Shown: one piece after another, positions 1 through 6,996 of the stretch
How the letters are laid out: every line of letters begins with the position of its first letter
Numbering within the stretch: position 1 is the stretch's first letter
Source: Thermotogae bacterium
GTDB lineage: Bacteria; Thermotogota; Thermotogae; B3-G13
Reading direction: 5' to 3'
Length of the DNA: 13,818 nucleotides
Assembly: GCA_015486095.1 (NCBI GenBank)
Contig: WFSK01000176.1
Span: forward strand, 1 to 13,818
The notes under the pieces: model-generated
The model's database searches: none
What the model saw: the letters and a program-made list of their open reading frames with translations, nothing else
What the model was told of the DNA's origin: nothing
Translations under genes and position numbers: made by a program

Positions 1-14
1 CAATAAAGGGATAT

Positions 15-42
15 AAAGGCCCGGATTGGAACCCGGGCCTTT
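15..42 (+). terminator. GC-rich hairpin upstream of the hydrogenase maturation operon (terminator or attenuator)
   Basis: Perfect 10-bp inverted repeat: AAAGGCCCGG (15-24) pairs with CCGGGCCTTT (33-42) around an 8-nt loop. It is followed by TTTCGATTATC, a weak T-tract, and then the AGGAGGTG ribosome site at 51-58. It may terminate a gene lying to the left of the window, or be the terminator arm of a leader controlling the membrane-protein gene at 63. S-component genes often have riboswitch leaders, but the sequence needed to judge this is off the left edge. Confidence 0.6.
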
Positions 43-62
43 CGATTATCAGGAGGTGTAAA

Positions 63-563
63 ATGAGTTTTCAAGATAGTAAGGGGATCAAATTCATCGC
101 GTATGGAGGGGTAATGCTCGCGATCGCCGCCCTATTTCCTGCTCTACATCTTCCTCAATACATCACAGGACCTGTGGTCAACTTCACCCTCATCATTGCA
201 ACCTACATCCTTGGTGTAATAGGAGGAGTTACGGTGGGATGTTTTACCCCATGGGTTGCCTTCATCTCGGGGATCATGCCAGTCGCTTTCCTTCCACCCA
301 TAATAATGGTAGGAAATGCCATTTACACGTTAACCTTTGGCATGCTGAAGAATTATAAGTGGAAAGGTAAGATCAGTGGAGTCATCGCAGGCTCTATTCT
401 GAAATATCTATTTCTCTCTTATGCGGTAACTCACCTCGTCAAGGCGCCACCGAAATTGATCCAGATGCTCTCACTCCCTCAGCTGTTCACAGCACTCGTC
501 GGTGGGACGATCGCCCTTGTCGTGATGAAGTCCAGCTATATTCCCGAGGAGGTACTGAAATGA
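63..563 (+). CDS. Small integral membrane protein, ECF-transporter S-component-like (substrate unknown)
   Basis: A 166-residue, very hydrophobic protein with about five to six predicted membrane helices, roughly residues 10-28, 35-57, 60-80, 82-95, 104-122 and 138-157. Size, helix number and the small-residue-rich first helix (AYGGVMLAIAAL) match substrate-binding S components of energy-coupling factor vitamin and metal transporters. This is a fold-level resemblance, not a recognised subfamily. No EcfA/EcfA'/EcfT genes are nearby, so it would rely on a shared energising module encoded elsewhere. The start at 63 has a strong SD (AGGAGGTG, 51-58). Its stop overlaps the next start as ATGA, so it is coupled to the hydrogenase maturation genes. 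That suggests it imports something needed for H-cluster assembly or regulation; the substrate cannot be read from the sequence. It could instead be an unrelated small permease. Confidence 0.7.
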   Translation: MSFQDSKGIKFIAYGGVMLAIAALFPALHLPQYITGPVVNFTLIIATYILGVIGGVTVGCFTPWVAFISGIMPVAFLPPIIMVGNAIYTLTFGMLKNYKWKGKISGVIAGSILKYLFLSYAVTHLVKAPPKLIQMLSLPQLFTALVGGTIALVVMKSSYIPEEVLK

Positions 564-811
564 AGAAGAGATTGGGAGTCGTTGGAATCATCGTCGAGAA
601 TAGGAAGAGATGTGCACCGTTGGTAAACGACTTGCTCACGCAATACGGAGATATCATCGTGGGAAGACTGGGATTACCTTATCCAGAACGAGGTATCAAC
701 GTGATCACCATCATCGTAGATGGAACGAACGATGAAATAGGTGCATTAACGGGTAAATTGGGAATGATCGAAGGAGTAACTGTCAAATCTGCTTTGAGTA
801 AGGAGAGATGA
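560..811 (+). CDS. TM1266-type iron-only hydrogenase system regulator (ACT-like fold)
   Basis: An 83-residue soluble protein beginning MKKRLGVVGIIVENR, with the pattern of the small TM1266 family found beside HydE/F/G genes: an N-terminal beta strand (LGVVGIIVE), a helix (RKRCAPLVNDLLTQYG), then IIVGRLGLPYPERGINVITIIVDG and a C-terminal helix-strand ending in VTVKSALS. The fold is related to the ACT/NikR C-terminal domain and may bind a small ligand. There is no DNA-binding domain, so 'regulator' is a family name rather than a demonstrated role. The start overlaps the upstream stop as ATGA behind GAGGAGG (545-551). The end overlaps the aspartase start (ATGATGA). Its position directly before aspA and hydF fits the usual context of the family. 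Confidence 0.82.
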   Translation: MKKRLGVVGIIVENRKRCAPLVNDLLTQYGDIIVGRLGLPYPERGINVITIIVDGTNDEIGALTGKLGMIEGVTVKSALSKER

Positions 812-2193
812 TGAAAGTGAGAATCGAAAGAGACCTGTTGGGAGAGATGGAATTGCCCAGCAACGTATACTGGGGTATTCATACGGAAAGGGCACGGAAG
901 AATTTCCGGGTGAGCAGGTATAGAGTAAACCCCACCCTCATCAGGGCCATGGCAATGGTAAAAAAGGCTTGCTGTGAGGCGAATTTTGAACTGGGCTACT
1001 TGGGTGAAAAGAAGGCAAAGGCGATATGCCTCGCCTGTGATGAACTCATCGATGGTAAACTCCTCGAGCAATTTCCCGTAGATGCCCTTCAAGGTGGTGC
1101 CGGTACATCGACCAACATGAACGTAAACGAGGTCATAGCCAACAGGGCAATAGAGATATTAAACGGTAAGAAAGGAGATTATTCCATCGTTCACCCACTC
1201 CAGGATGTGAATCTTCATCAGTCGACGAACGATACGTATCCCACGGCTATAAAGATAGCCTGTATATATGAGTTGAGGTCGCTCAATCAGGCGATCGCAA
1301 GACTTCAAGGTGCCTTTCAGAAGAAGGAAAAGGAATTTGCCGGGATAGTGAAGATCGGAAGGACAGAATTGCAAGAGGCGGTACCGATCACTCTAGGTAC
1401 CGAGTTTTCTGCATTCGCAGAGGCGATTTCAAGAGATAGGTGGAGAACGTTTAAGTGCGAGGAGAGATTGCGCGTTGTGAATTTGGGTGGCACTGCCGTG
1501 GGTACAGGACTTACAGCCCCCAGAGATTACATCTTCCTCGTCATAGAAAAACTACGTGATATAACTGGACTCGGTCTTACGAGAGGGGAAAATGTAATGG
1601 GAGAGACCGCGAACGTGGATCCCTTCGTAGAAGTGTCGGGGATCATGAAGGCACATGCCTCCAATATCATAAAGATATCCAACGACTTGAGATCGTTGAA
1701 TCTCCTCGGAGAGATAAAGCTGCCTGCGGTTCAAGCGGGATCGTCCATCATGCCCGGAAAAGTAAATCCCGTGATGCTGGAGTGTGCGATGCAGGTGGGA
1801 ATAAAAGTCATGGCAAACGACCTCATAGTTACGGAGGCGGCGAGCAGAGGAACGTTCCAGATCAACGAATTCTTACCCTTACTCGCCCACGCGATCCTCG
1901 AATCCATGGATATGCTCATCGATACGAATGTAGCCCTGACAGGGTATGTTAAAGGGATAAAGGCTGTCCCGGAAAGATGTAAAGAATATGTCGACAAGAG
2001 TCCTATAATCGTTACGGCATTTTTGCCCGAGATAGGGTACGAAAAGGCAGAAGAGATCCTTGGTGAATTCTCCTCGAGCGGGAAGAAAAACATAAGGGAA
2101 TTCCTGGAAGAAAAACTGGGAAAGGAATTGGTCGAAAGGGTTCTTTCACCGTATAGATTAACTGCGTTGGGATACAGGAGGAAAGATGAATAA
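811..2193 (+). CDS. aspA: Aspartate ammonia-lyase (aspartase/fumarase superfamily)
   Basis: A 460-residue member of the fumarase/aspartase superfamily that should convert L-aspartate to fumarate and ammonia. All superfamily blocks are present: GAGTSTNMNVNEV near residue 97, QSTNDTYPT near 135, GRTELQEAVP near 183-192, and the signature SSIMPGKVNPVM near 312. The signature Ser, Lys and Asn (GSSIMPGKVN) are intact. The position after the conserved Thr (T185) is Glu186, where aspartases I know carry Gln or His and fumarases His. The ATG at 811 is preferred to 808 because AAGGAG then lies 5 nt upstream; 808 would add one Met. Its last 8 bases overlap hydF. Placement inside a HydEFG operon suggests the ammonia feeds the bridging amine of the H-cluster, or that it serves aspartate fermentation; the first is inference. 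A related fumarase or an amino-acid lyase of altered specificity is less likely. Confidence 0.88.
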   Translation: MKVRIERDLLGEMELPSNVYWGIHTERARKNFRVSRYRVNPTLIRAMAMVKKACCEANFELGYLGEKKAKAICLACDELIDGKLLEQFPVDALQGGAGTSTNMNVNEVIANRAIEILNGKKGDYSIVHPLQDVNLHQSTNDTYPTAIKIACIYELRSLNQAIARLQGAFQKKEKEFAGIVKIGRTELQEAVPITLGTEFSAFAEAISRDRWRTFKCEERLRVVNLGGTAVGTGLTAPRDYIFLVIEKLRDITGLGLTRGENVMGETANVDPFVEVSGIMKAHASNIIKISNDLRSLNLLGEIKLPAVQAGSSIMPGKVNPVMLECAMQVGIKVMANDLIVTEAASRGTFQINEFLPLLAHAILESMDMLIDTNVALTGYVKGIKAVPERCKEYVDKSPIIVTAFLPEIGYEKAEEILGEFSSSGKKNIREFLEEKLGKELVERVLSPYRLTALGYRRKDE

Positions 2194-3457
2194 GACACCA
2201 AAAGGGAATAGATTACACATCGCTTTATTCGGTAGGACGAATGTAGGGAAGTCGAGTTTCCTCAATCTCGTTGTGGGACAGGACGTTGCCATCACATCTC
2301 CTGTTGCGGGAACGACCACGGATGTGGTGGAGAAGTCCATGGAATTATTACCGGTAGGACCCGTGATCTTCCTGGATACTGGTGGTCTTAATGATATGTC
2401 AGAGCTCTCCACTTTGAGGTTAAAGCGAACCTATAGAGTATTCGATAGAACGGACGTGGCATTGCTGGTGATAGAGCCGGATATGTGGACCGAGTACGAA
2501 GAAGAGATCGTGAACGAAGCTAAAAGCAGGAAGATCCCATTAATAGCTGTGATAAATAAGGTGGATTTGAGAGAACCATCCTCAGAATTTCTGAAGAAGG
2601 TAGAGGAAAAGACCATCCGGGTAATATCGACCTCGAGTATTGACTGGAATAGAAGAAATGAATCCGTGAACCAGTTGAAGAGATATCTGCTCGAGGTTTG
2701 TCCGAATGACTTTCTTCAACCACCGTCTCTCATCGGAGATCTACTGCCCCCAGGAGGTCTTGCTATTCTGGTCGTACCCATAGACTTAGAGGCGCCAAAA
2801 GGGAGGTTGATTCTTCCGCAAGTGCAAACGATAAGAGATGCCTTAGACAGCGATGCGGCAACCCTGATCGTGAAGGAAAGGGAACTGGCACACGTTCTGA
2901 GAATACTTAAAGAACCTCCGAACATCGTTGTCTCCGATTCTCAGGTCGTTTTGAAGATGTGTGCCGATACACCGAAGGATATCCCTTGTACGACCTTCTC
3001 GATCCTCTTCTCCAGATATAAGGGGGATCTCGTAGAGCAAGCGAGGGGAGTAGCTCATATAGAAGAACTGAAGCCACATGACAAGGTGTTGATCGCAGAG
3101 GCATGCACTCATCATCCCATTGAGGATGATATAGCAAGGGTGAAGATACCGAGATGGCTGAGGCAGTATACGGGATTCGATATAGATGTGGATATCTATT
3201 CGGGTAGGGATTATCCCGAGAGTCTAAAAGATTATAAACTCGTTATTCACTGTGGGGGATGTATGTTAAACAGGAGGGAGATGTTAAGCAGGATCCAAAA
3301 AGCAAAAGAATCGGGAGTACCGATCACGAATTACGGTGTATGTATATCTTTTGTGCAAGGCGTTTTGAAGAGGGTACTATCTCCTTTCCCTGCAGCGTTG
3401 ATGGCTTTCGAGAGGGAAAGAAGGATGTTGAGTACAATAAAAGGAGGTATGAAATGA
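2186..3457 (+). CDS. hydF: [FeFe]-hydrogenase H-cluster maturation GTPase HydF
   Basis: A 423-residue scaffold protein on which the 2Fe subcluster is completed and from which it is delivered to apo-HydA. The N-terminal GTPase domain shows G1 GRTNVGKS (16-23), a Thr-rich switch AGTTTD (41-46), G3 DTGG (64-67) and G4 NKVD (124-127). A dimerisation domain follows. The C-terminal iron-sulfur domain carries C307-x-H309, then 45 residues, then H355-C356-x-x-C359, the CxHx(n)HCxxC ligand set of the family. Length matches typical HydF (about 400-430). The start at 2186 follows a good SD (AGGAGG, 2176-2181) and overlaps the aspA stop by 8 nt. The final ATGA is shared with hydG. All residues needed for GTP and cluster binding appear present. 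Confidence 0.96.
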   Translation: MNKTPKGNRLHIALFGRTNVGKSSFLNLVVGQDVAITSPVAGTTTDVVEKSMELLPVGPVIFLDTGGLNDMSELSTLRLKRTYRVFDRTDVALLVIEPDMWTEYEEEIVNEAKSRKIPLIAVINKVDLREPSSEFLKKVEEKTIRVISTSSIDWNRRNESVNQLKRYLLEVCPNDFLQPPSLIGDLLPPGGLAILVVPIDLEAPKGRLILPQVQTIRDALDSDAATLIVKERELAHVLRILKEPPNIVVSDSQVVLKMCADTPKDIPCTTFSILFSRYKGDLVEQARGVAHIEELKPHDKVLIAEACTHHPIEDDIARVKIPRWLRQYTGFDIDVDIYSGRDYPESLKDYKLVIHCGGCMLNRREMLSRIQKAKESGVPITNYGVCISFVQGVLKRVLSPFPAALMAFERERRMLSTIKGGMK

Positions 3458-4965
3458 ACGTATTGGAGAAGGAAAAGACATGGATGGATAGCGTGATCAA
3501 AGAGGATCAATACGAAAAGTACATGGATAATGGAAAGGATTTTATCGATGACGATGAGATCTGGGAAAAATTGAATGGTAACAAAAACCCGGACCCCAAA
3601 AGGATCAGAGATATCCTGCAGAAATCTCTTGCCATACAGACGTTGGAACCTGATGAAACGGCAGCCCTTTTGAACGTTAAAGATGAAAGGCTATGGGAAG
3701 AGATATTCGAAATGTCAGCAAAAGTCAAGAGGAAGGTCTACGATAACAGGATCGTAACCTTTGCTCCTTTATATTGCAGCAATTATTGTGTGAACAACTG
3801 TTTGTACTGTGGATTCAGAAGGGAAAACCAGAAGGAGAAGCGGAGGAGGTTAACGATAGATGAAGTTAAAGAAGAAGCAAAGGTCCTTGCCGGAAAGATA
3901 GGACATAAACGCCTTATCGTAGTCTACGGCGAACATCCGTTATCAGATGCACGCTACATCGCAGATACGATAAAGGCGATATACGAAGTCAAAGTGCCCA
4001 CTAAGAACGGTTATGGACAGATAAGGCGTGTTAACGTGAATGCCGCGCCTATGTCCGTTGAGGACCTGAGAATGCTGAAAGAAGTGGGTATTGGTACCTA
4101 TCAGGTATTTCAGGAGACGTATCATCACCAGACCTATGCCAGAGTTCATCCGGAGGGAACGATAAAACACAATTATCAATGGCGTCTCTACTGTATGCAC
4201 AGGGCACTGGAGGCGGGTGTGGATGATGTCGCGATAGGAGTCCTATTTGGCCTGTACGATTGGAGATTTGAAGTAATGGGACTGCTGTACCACGCGAGAG
4301 AGTTGGAAAGCAAGTTCGATGGTATAGGACCACATACGATCTCCTTTCCACGTCTGATGCCGGCATTGGGGGCACCCTTTGTTCAAGAAACGAAATACAA
4401 AGTATCCGATGAAGATTTCAAGAAGCTCATTGCTGTGATCAGACTTTCCGTACCGTACACGGGAATGATCGTAACCGCAAGGGAGTCAGCCGATATACGG
4501 CGCGAGGTGATACCACTCGGATGTACACAAACGGATGCCTCTACGAGGATAGGTATAGGAGCGTATCGGGAGAGTTATAACAGACAAGAAGCAGAAAGAC
4601 AACAATTCCTGTTGGGTGATACGAGGAGTCTCGATGAGTTGATCAGAGAACTCGCTCAAATGGGATATATTACCTCTTTCTGCACCGCAGGTTACAGATG
4701 TGGAAGGACGGGTCAGCGTATTATGAAACTGCTGAGAACTGGAAAAGAAGGGCAGTTCTGTAAACTCAACGCCATACTTACCTTCAGAGAATGGCTGGAT
4801 GATTTTGCAAGCGAAGAGACGAAAGAGATAGGAGAAAGGCTCATAAAGAAAGAGATAGAGGAGGTCAAGCAAAAGATACCTTCTGTATATCCCAGAGAGA
4901 TATTTCAGGAATTGATAGGATATTACGAGAGGATCAAAGATGGAGAGAGAGACCTATACTTCTAA
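3454..4965 (+). CDS. hydG: [FeFe]-hydrogenase maturase HydG (radical SAM tyrosine lyase) with altered C-terminal cluster motif
   Basis: A 503-residue radical SAM enzyme of the ThiH/HydG group that cleaves tyrosine to p-cresol and dehydroglycine, yielding CO and cyanide for the Fe(CO)2CN synthon. The SAM-cluster motif is C112-VNN-C116-LY-C119. The conserved GPHTISFPRL segment, carrying the His that binds the fifth 'dangler' iron in characterised HydG, is present. The C-terminal auxiliary cluster motif is unusual: canonical HydG has CX2CX22C, here residues 410-416 read CTAGYRC, so Gly413 replaces the second Cys while C410 and C436 are at the exact expected spacing; C416 is extra. The start at 3454 has AGGAGGT 5 nt upstream and overlaps the hydF stop as ATGA. 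The frame is open from 3259, but that would overlap hydF by about 200 bp. Slightly longer than typical HydG (about 470). Confidence 0.93.
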   Translation: MNVLEKEKTWMDSVIKEDQYEKYMDNGKDFIDDDEIWEKLNGNKNPDPKRIRDILQKSLAIQTLEPDETAALLNVKDERLWEEIFEMSAKVKRKVYDNRIVTFAPLYCSNYCVNNCLYCGFRRENQKEKRRRLTIDEVKEEAKVLAGKIGHKRLIVVYGEHPLSDARYIADTIKAIYEVKVPTKNGYGQIRRVNVNAAPMSVEDLRMLKEVGIGTYQVFQETYHHQTYARVHPEGTIKHNYQWRLYCMHRALEAGVDDVAIGVLFGLYDWRFEVMGLLYHARELESKFDGIGPHTISFPRLMPALGAPFVQETKYKVSDEDFKKLIAVIRLSVPYTGMIVTARESADIRREVIPLGCTQTDASTRIGIGAYRESYNRQEAERQQFLLGDTRSLDELIRELAQMGYITSFCTAGYRCGRTGQRIMKLLRTGKEGQFCKLNAILTFREWLDDFASEETKEIGERLIKKEIEEVKQKIPSVYPREIFQELIGYYERIKDGERDLYF

Positions 4966-5233
4966 AGAACTTTTGATAGAAGAGTTTTCGAGGATCGCGA
5001 ATACTGTAAAGGAAAGATACAAAGTTAATATTCAACTGGTGGAGATCCTTGGGAAGAGATGGTCGTTCATTTCTGGAGAGGAGGAAGAATTTTCTTTCCT
5101 TCCTCCAGAACGTATCCAGATCAGCGAAAGATTTGGTGTGGTTTCCAATGAGTGGAAGAAGATACCACCTGAGGATAAAGAGGAAATAATATCGCTACTC
5201 AAGAAGGCAGTGAAAAGATATGAACAAGGATGA
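4940..5233 (+). CDS. Unrecognised 97-residue protein between hydG and hydE
   Basis: A small, charged, soluble protein (MERETYTSKELLIEEFSRI at the N terminus) with no cysteine, no signal peptide and no membrane segment. Two helical, Glu/Lys-rich ends (residues 8-27 and 76-95) flank a central part that looks beta-rich, including VNIQLVEILGKRWSFISG and FSFLPPERIQI. I recognise no domain. It overlaps hydG by 26 nt and hydE by 14 nt and has an SD (GAGAGGA, 4928-4934), so it is almost certainly translated. By locus numbering Thermotoga maritima also has a gene (TM1268) between its HydG and HydE; whether it is homologous cannot be told here. A small accessory or partner protein for one of the two radical SAM maturases is a reasonable inference from position only. 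Confidence 0.78.
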   Translation: MERETYTSKELLIEEFSRIANTVKERYKVNIQLVEILGKRWSFISGEEEEFSFLPPERIQISERFGVVSNEWKKIPPEDKEEIISLLKKAVKRYEQG

Positions 5234-6275
5234 GATCGTATATTATCTGAAAACCACCTCCGAAGAAGAGAAGAAGTATCTGTTTCGAAGGGCAGATGAG
5301 ATAAGGGAGACATATTGTGGGAATGAGGTTCACATAAGAGGGATTATAGAATTCTCGAATTATTGTATCAGAGATTGTACATATTGTGGTTTGCGAAAGA
5401 GTAACAGAAAATTGCACAGGTACCGCATGACGATCCAGGAGATCTTCGAAGTCGCAAAGAAGGCAAAAGAAATGGATTTTAAGACAGTGGTCCTTCAATC
5501 TGGGGAAGACCCCTATTACAGAATAGAAGACTTATGCCTTCTTACCGAGAAGATCAAAACAGAGCTCAATCTCGCCGTCACCGTATGTATCGGAGAACGA
5601 ACACGAGAAGAATACCGAATGATGAGAGAAGCAGGGGCGGATAGGTACCTACTCAAGTTCGAGACATCCGACCCCGTACTATATGCGAGATTGAAGCCCG
5701 ATTCTTCCTACGAAAACAGATTCAGGTGTCTGGAATGGCTCAGAGAATTGGGTTATCAGGTGGGCTCAGGCAACATGGTGGGTTTGCCAGGACAAACTAT
5801 AGAGAGTTTGGCAGAGGATATCCTCCTATTCAAAGAATTGGATTTAGATATGATAGGAATCGGACCTTTCATTCCTCATCCCGATACACCTTTGAGAAAC
5901 ACGAAGACGGGTACTCTGGATATGACCCTAAAGGTCCTCGCTATAACACGAATAGTTACCAAAAACACACATCTGCCCGCCACCACAGCAGTTGGTACCA
6001 TAGACCTATTTGGGAGGCAGAAGGCCCTTCAATGTGGTGCAAATGTGATAATGCCCAACGTTGGGCCACAGAGGTACAGGAAAGATTATCAGATATATCC
6101 TAACAAGATCTGCATCTTTGAGAACGCAGATCATTGCCACAGCTGCATCGAGGAGATGATCGAATCCTTGGGTAGGACTGTTTCTTCTGGTTTTGGACAC
6201 AGCTTGAAGATGAGAATGAAGGACTCAACGGCAATCTGCAGGAAATATCTGAGTTCAAGAATTATATCACGTTAA
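5220..6275 (+). CDS. hydE: [FeFe]-hydrogenase maturase HydE (radical SAM)
   Basis: A 351-residue radical SAM enzyme that acts on the HydG-derived Fe(CO)2CN-cysteine complex on the way to the 2Fe subcluster. The SAM-cluster motif is C49-IRD-C53-TY-C56 (CX3CX2C). HydE hallmarks include VVLQSGEDPYY, the conserved segment YLLKFETSDP, GNMVGLPGQT and IGIGPFIPHPDTPL. The second, non-essential cluster motif of Thermotoga-type HydE, CX7CX2C, is also present as C298, C306 and C309. Length equals that of characterised HydE (about 348). The ATG at 5220 is the only sensible start and overlaps the upstream small gene by 14 nt, with only a weak purine-rich SD, so translation probably depends on coupling. 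It is the last gene of the operon; hairpins follow. Confidence 0.95.
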   Translation: MNKDEIVYYLKTTSEEEKKYLFRRADEIRETYCGNEVHIRGIIEFSNYCIRDCTYCGLRKSNRKLHRYRMTIQEIFEVAKKAKEMDFKTVVLQSGEDPYYRIEDLCLLTEKIKTELNLAVTVCIGERTREEYRMMREAGADRYLLKFETSDPVLYARLKPDSSYENRFRCLEWLRELGYQVGSGNMVGLPGQTIESLAEDILLFKELDLDMIGIGPFIPHPDTPLRNTKTGTLDMTLKVLAITRIVTKNTHLPATTAVGTIDLFGRQKALQCGANVIMPNVGPQRYRKDYQIYPNKICIFENADHCHSCIEEMIESLGRTVSSGFGHSLKMRMKDSTAICRKYLSSRIISR

Positions 6276-6303
6276 ATATCTGAATTTTCCAATTCTTCAG
6301 CTG

Positions 6304-6324
6304 GGAATCGTTAGAACGAGTTCC
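6304..6324 (+). terminator. Small hairpin in the hydE 3' region
   Basis: GGAATCGT (6304-6311) pairs with ACGA-TTCC (6316-6324, one bulged G at 6320) around a 4-nt loop TAGA. No clear T-tract follows (TCCTCCTGC). It lies about 28 nt after the hydE stop and may be an mRNA-end structure preceding the larger hairpin at 6331-6380. Confidence 0.3.
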
Positions 6325-6330
6325 TCCTGC

Positions 6331-6386
6331 AATCGATCATACCTACAGAAGGTTTACTTTTTCCAGTAGATGGATCGATTTATTTT
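6331..6386 (+). terminator. Long imperfect hairpin with T-rich tail: likely terminator of the hyd operon
   Basis: AATCGATC (6331-6338) pairs with GATCGATT (6373-6380), and the stem continues imperfectly inward with ACCTAC (6341-6346) against GTAGAT (6366-6371). The right arm runs into TATTTT (6381-6386). It lies in the convergent gap between hydE and the macrodomain gene, where a + strand terminator is expected. The 18-20 nt loop and short T-run make it imperfect, so it could instead be only an mRNA 3' structure. Confidence 0.45.
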
Positions 6387-6437
6387 GCACTATACATTCC
6401 TCCAGATAGAATTCAAATTTGCTTGAATTAAAGATAG

Positions 6438-6965
6438 CTAAATATTTGACAGGACCTTTTCGTGAACATCGAGTGCCTTTCGATCGTGCAAGACGAAACG
6501 GATTCGCTTAACGTATCTCAATTTGGGGATGAAATCGAGTATAGTCTTAAAAGCTATCTTCGCTGCTGCTTCCATAGGATAGCCAAAGAAGCCAGTAGAA
6601 ATAGCAGGGAAGGCGATCGATTCTATTTGATTTCGTTCCGCGATTTCAAGCGCCCTACGATAGCAATTCGCGAGGAGTTCATCGGAAGGTTCGTCAACTC
6701 CATAAACAGGCCCAAGGCAATGTATAACATAGCGATTGGGTAGGTTGTAGGCATTCGTGATGACACATTGGCCGGGTTTTATCGGTGCTAATGGGCGACA
6801 TTCCTCCTCGAGCTGAGGACCAGCAGCTCGATGGATGGCTCCTGCAACCCCTCCACCAGTCCTGAGTTGGGCATTCGCAGCATTCACGATTGCCACAAAA
6901 TCTTCCTGTTTTACTATATTACCCTGAACAACCTCCAAAGTAACACCGTTGATCATCTTTTTCAT
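6438..6965 (-). CDS. Macrodomain protein (ADP-ribose / O-acetyl-ADP-ribose binding, probable deacetylase or hydrolase)
   Basis: A 175-residue single macrodomain of the MacroD/YmdB type. Visible hallmarks are the beta-strand plus Asn pair IVNAANAQL (26-34, catalytic/ligand Asn), the glycine loop TGGGVAGAIHRAAG (36-49), YVIHCLGPVYG, and the phosphate-binding loop FPAISTGFFGYP (about 117-128). These proteins remove ADP-ribose from proteins or nucleic acids or deacetylate O-acetyl-ADP-ribose. Length is ordinary for the stand-alone bacterial family. The start at 6965 has a strong SD (GGAGGTG) a few bases upstream. It lies 31 bp after the MFS gene on the same strand and is probably cotranscribed with it. 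The substrate cannot be told from sequence. Confidence 0.92.
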   Translation of the reverse strand: MKKMINGVTLEVVQGNIVKQEDFVAIVNAANAQLRTGGGVAGAIHRAAGPQLEEECRPLAPIKPGQCVITNAYNLPNRYVIHCLGPVYGVDEPSDELLANCYRRALEIAERNQIESIAFPAISTGFFGYPMEAAAKIAFKTILDFIPKLRYVKRIRFVLHDRKALDVHEKVLSNI

Positions 6966-6996
6966 ACTTCACCTCCACGATTTATAAGATCGTTAT

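Noticed and set aside
3259..3453. N-terminal extension of the hydG reading frame upstream of 3454
   Set aside because: It would overlap hydF by about 200 bp, including the HydF C-terminal domain, and the translated sequence does not resemble HydG; the SD and ATGA overlap at 3454 are convincing.
5726..6103. 125-codon + strand open frame inside hydE
   Set aside because: Wholly inside hydE in another frame, composition unlike a protein domain, no SD; a shadow of the real gene.
6410..6429. AATTCAA/TTGAATT hairpin downstream of the macrodomain gene as a minus-strand terminator
   Set aside because: All-AT weak stem except one pair and no T-tract on the minus strand after it.
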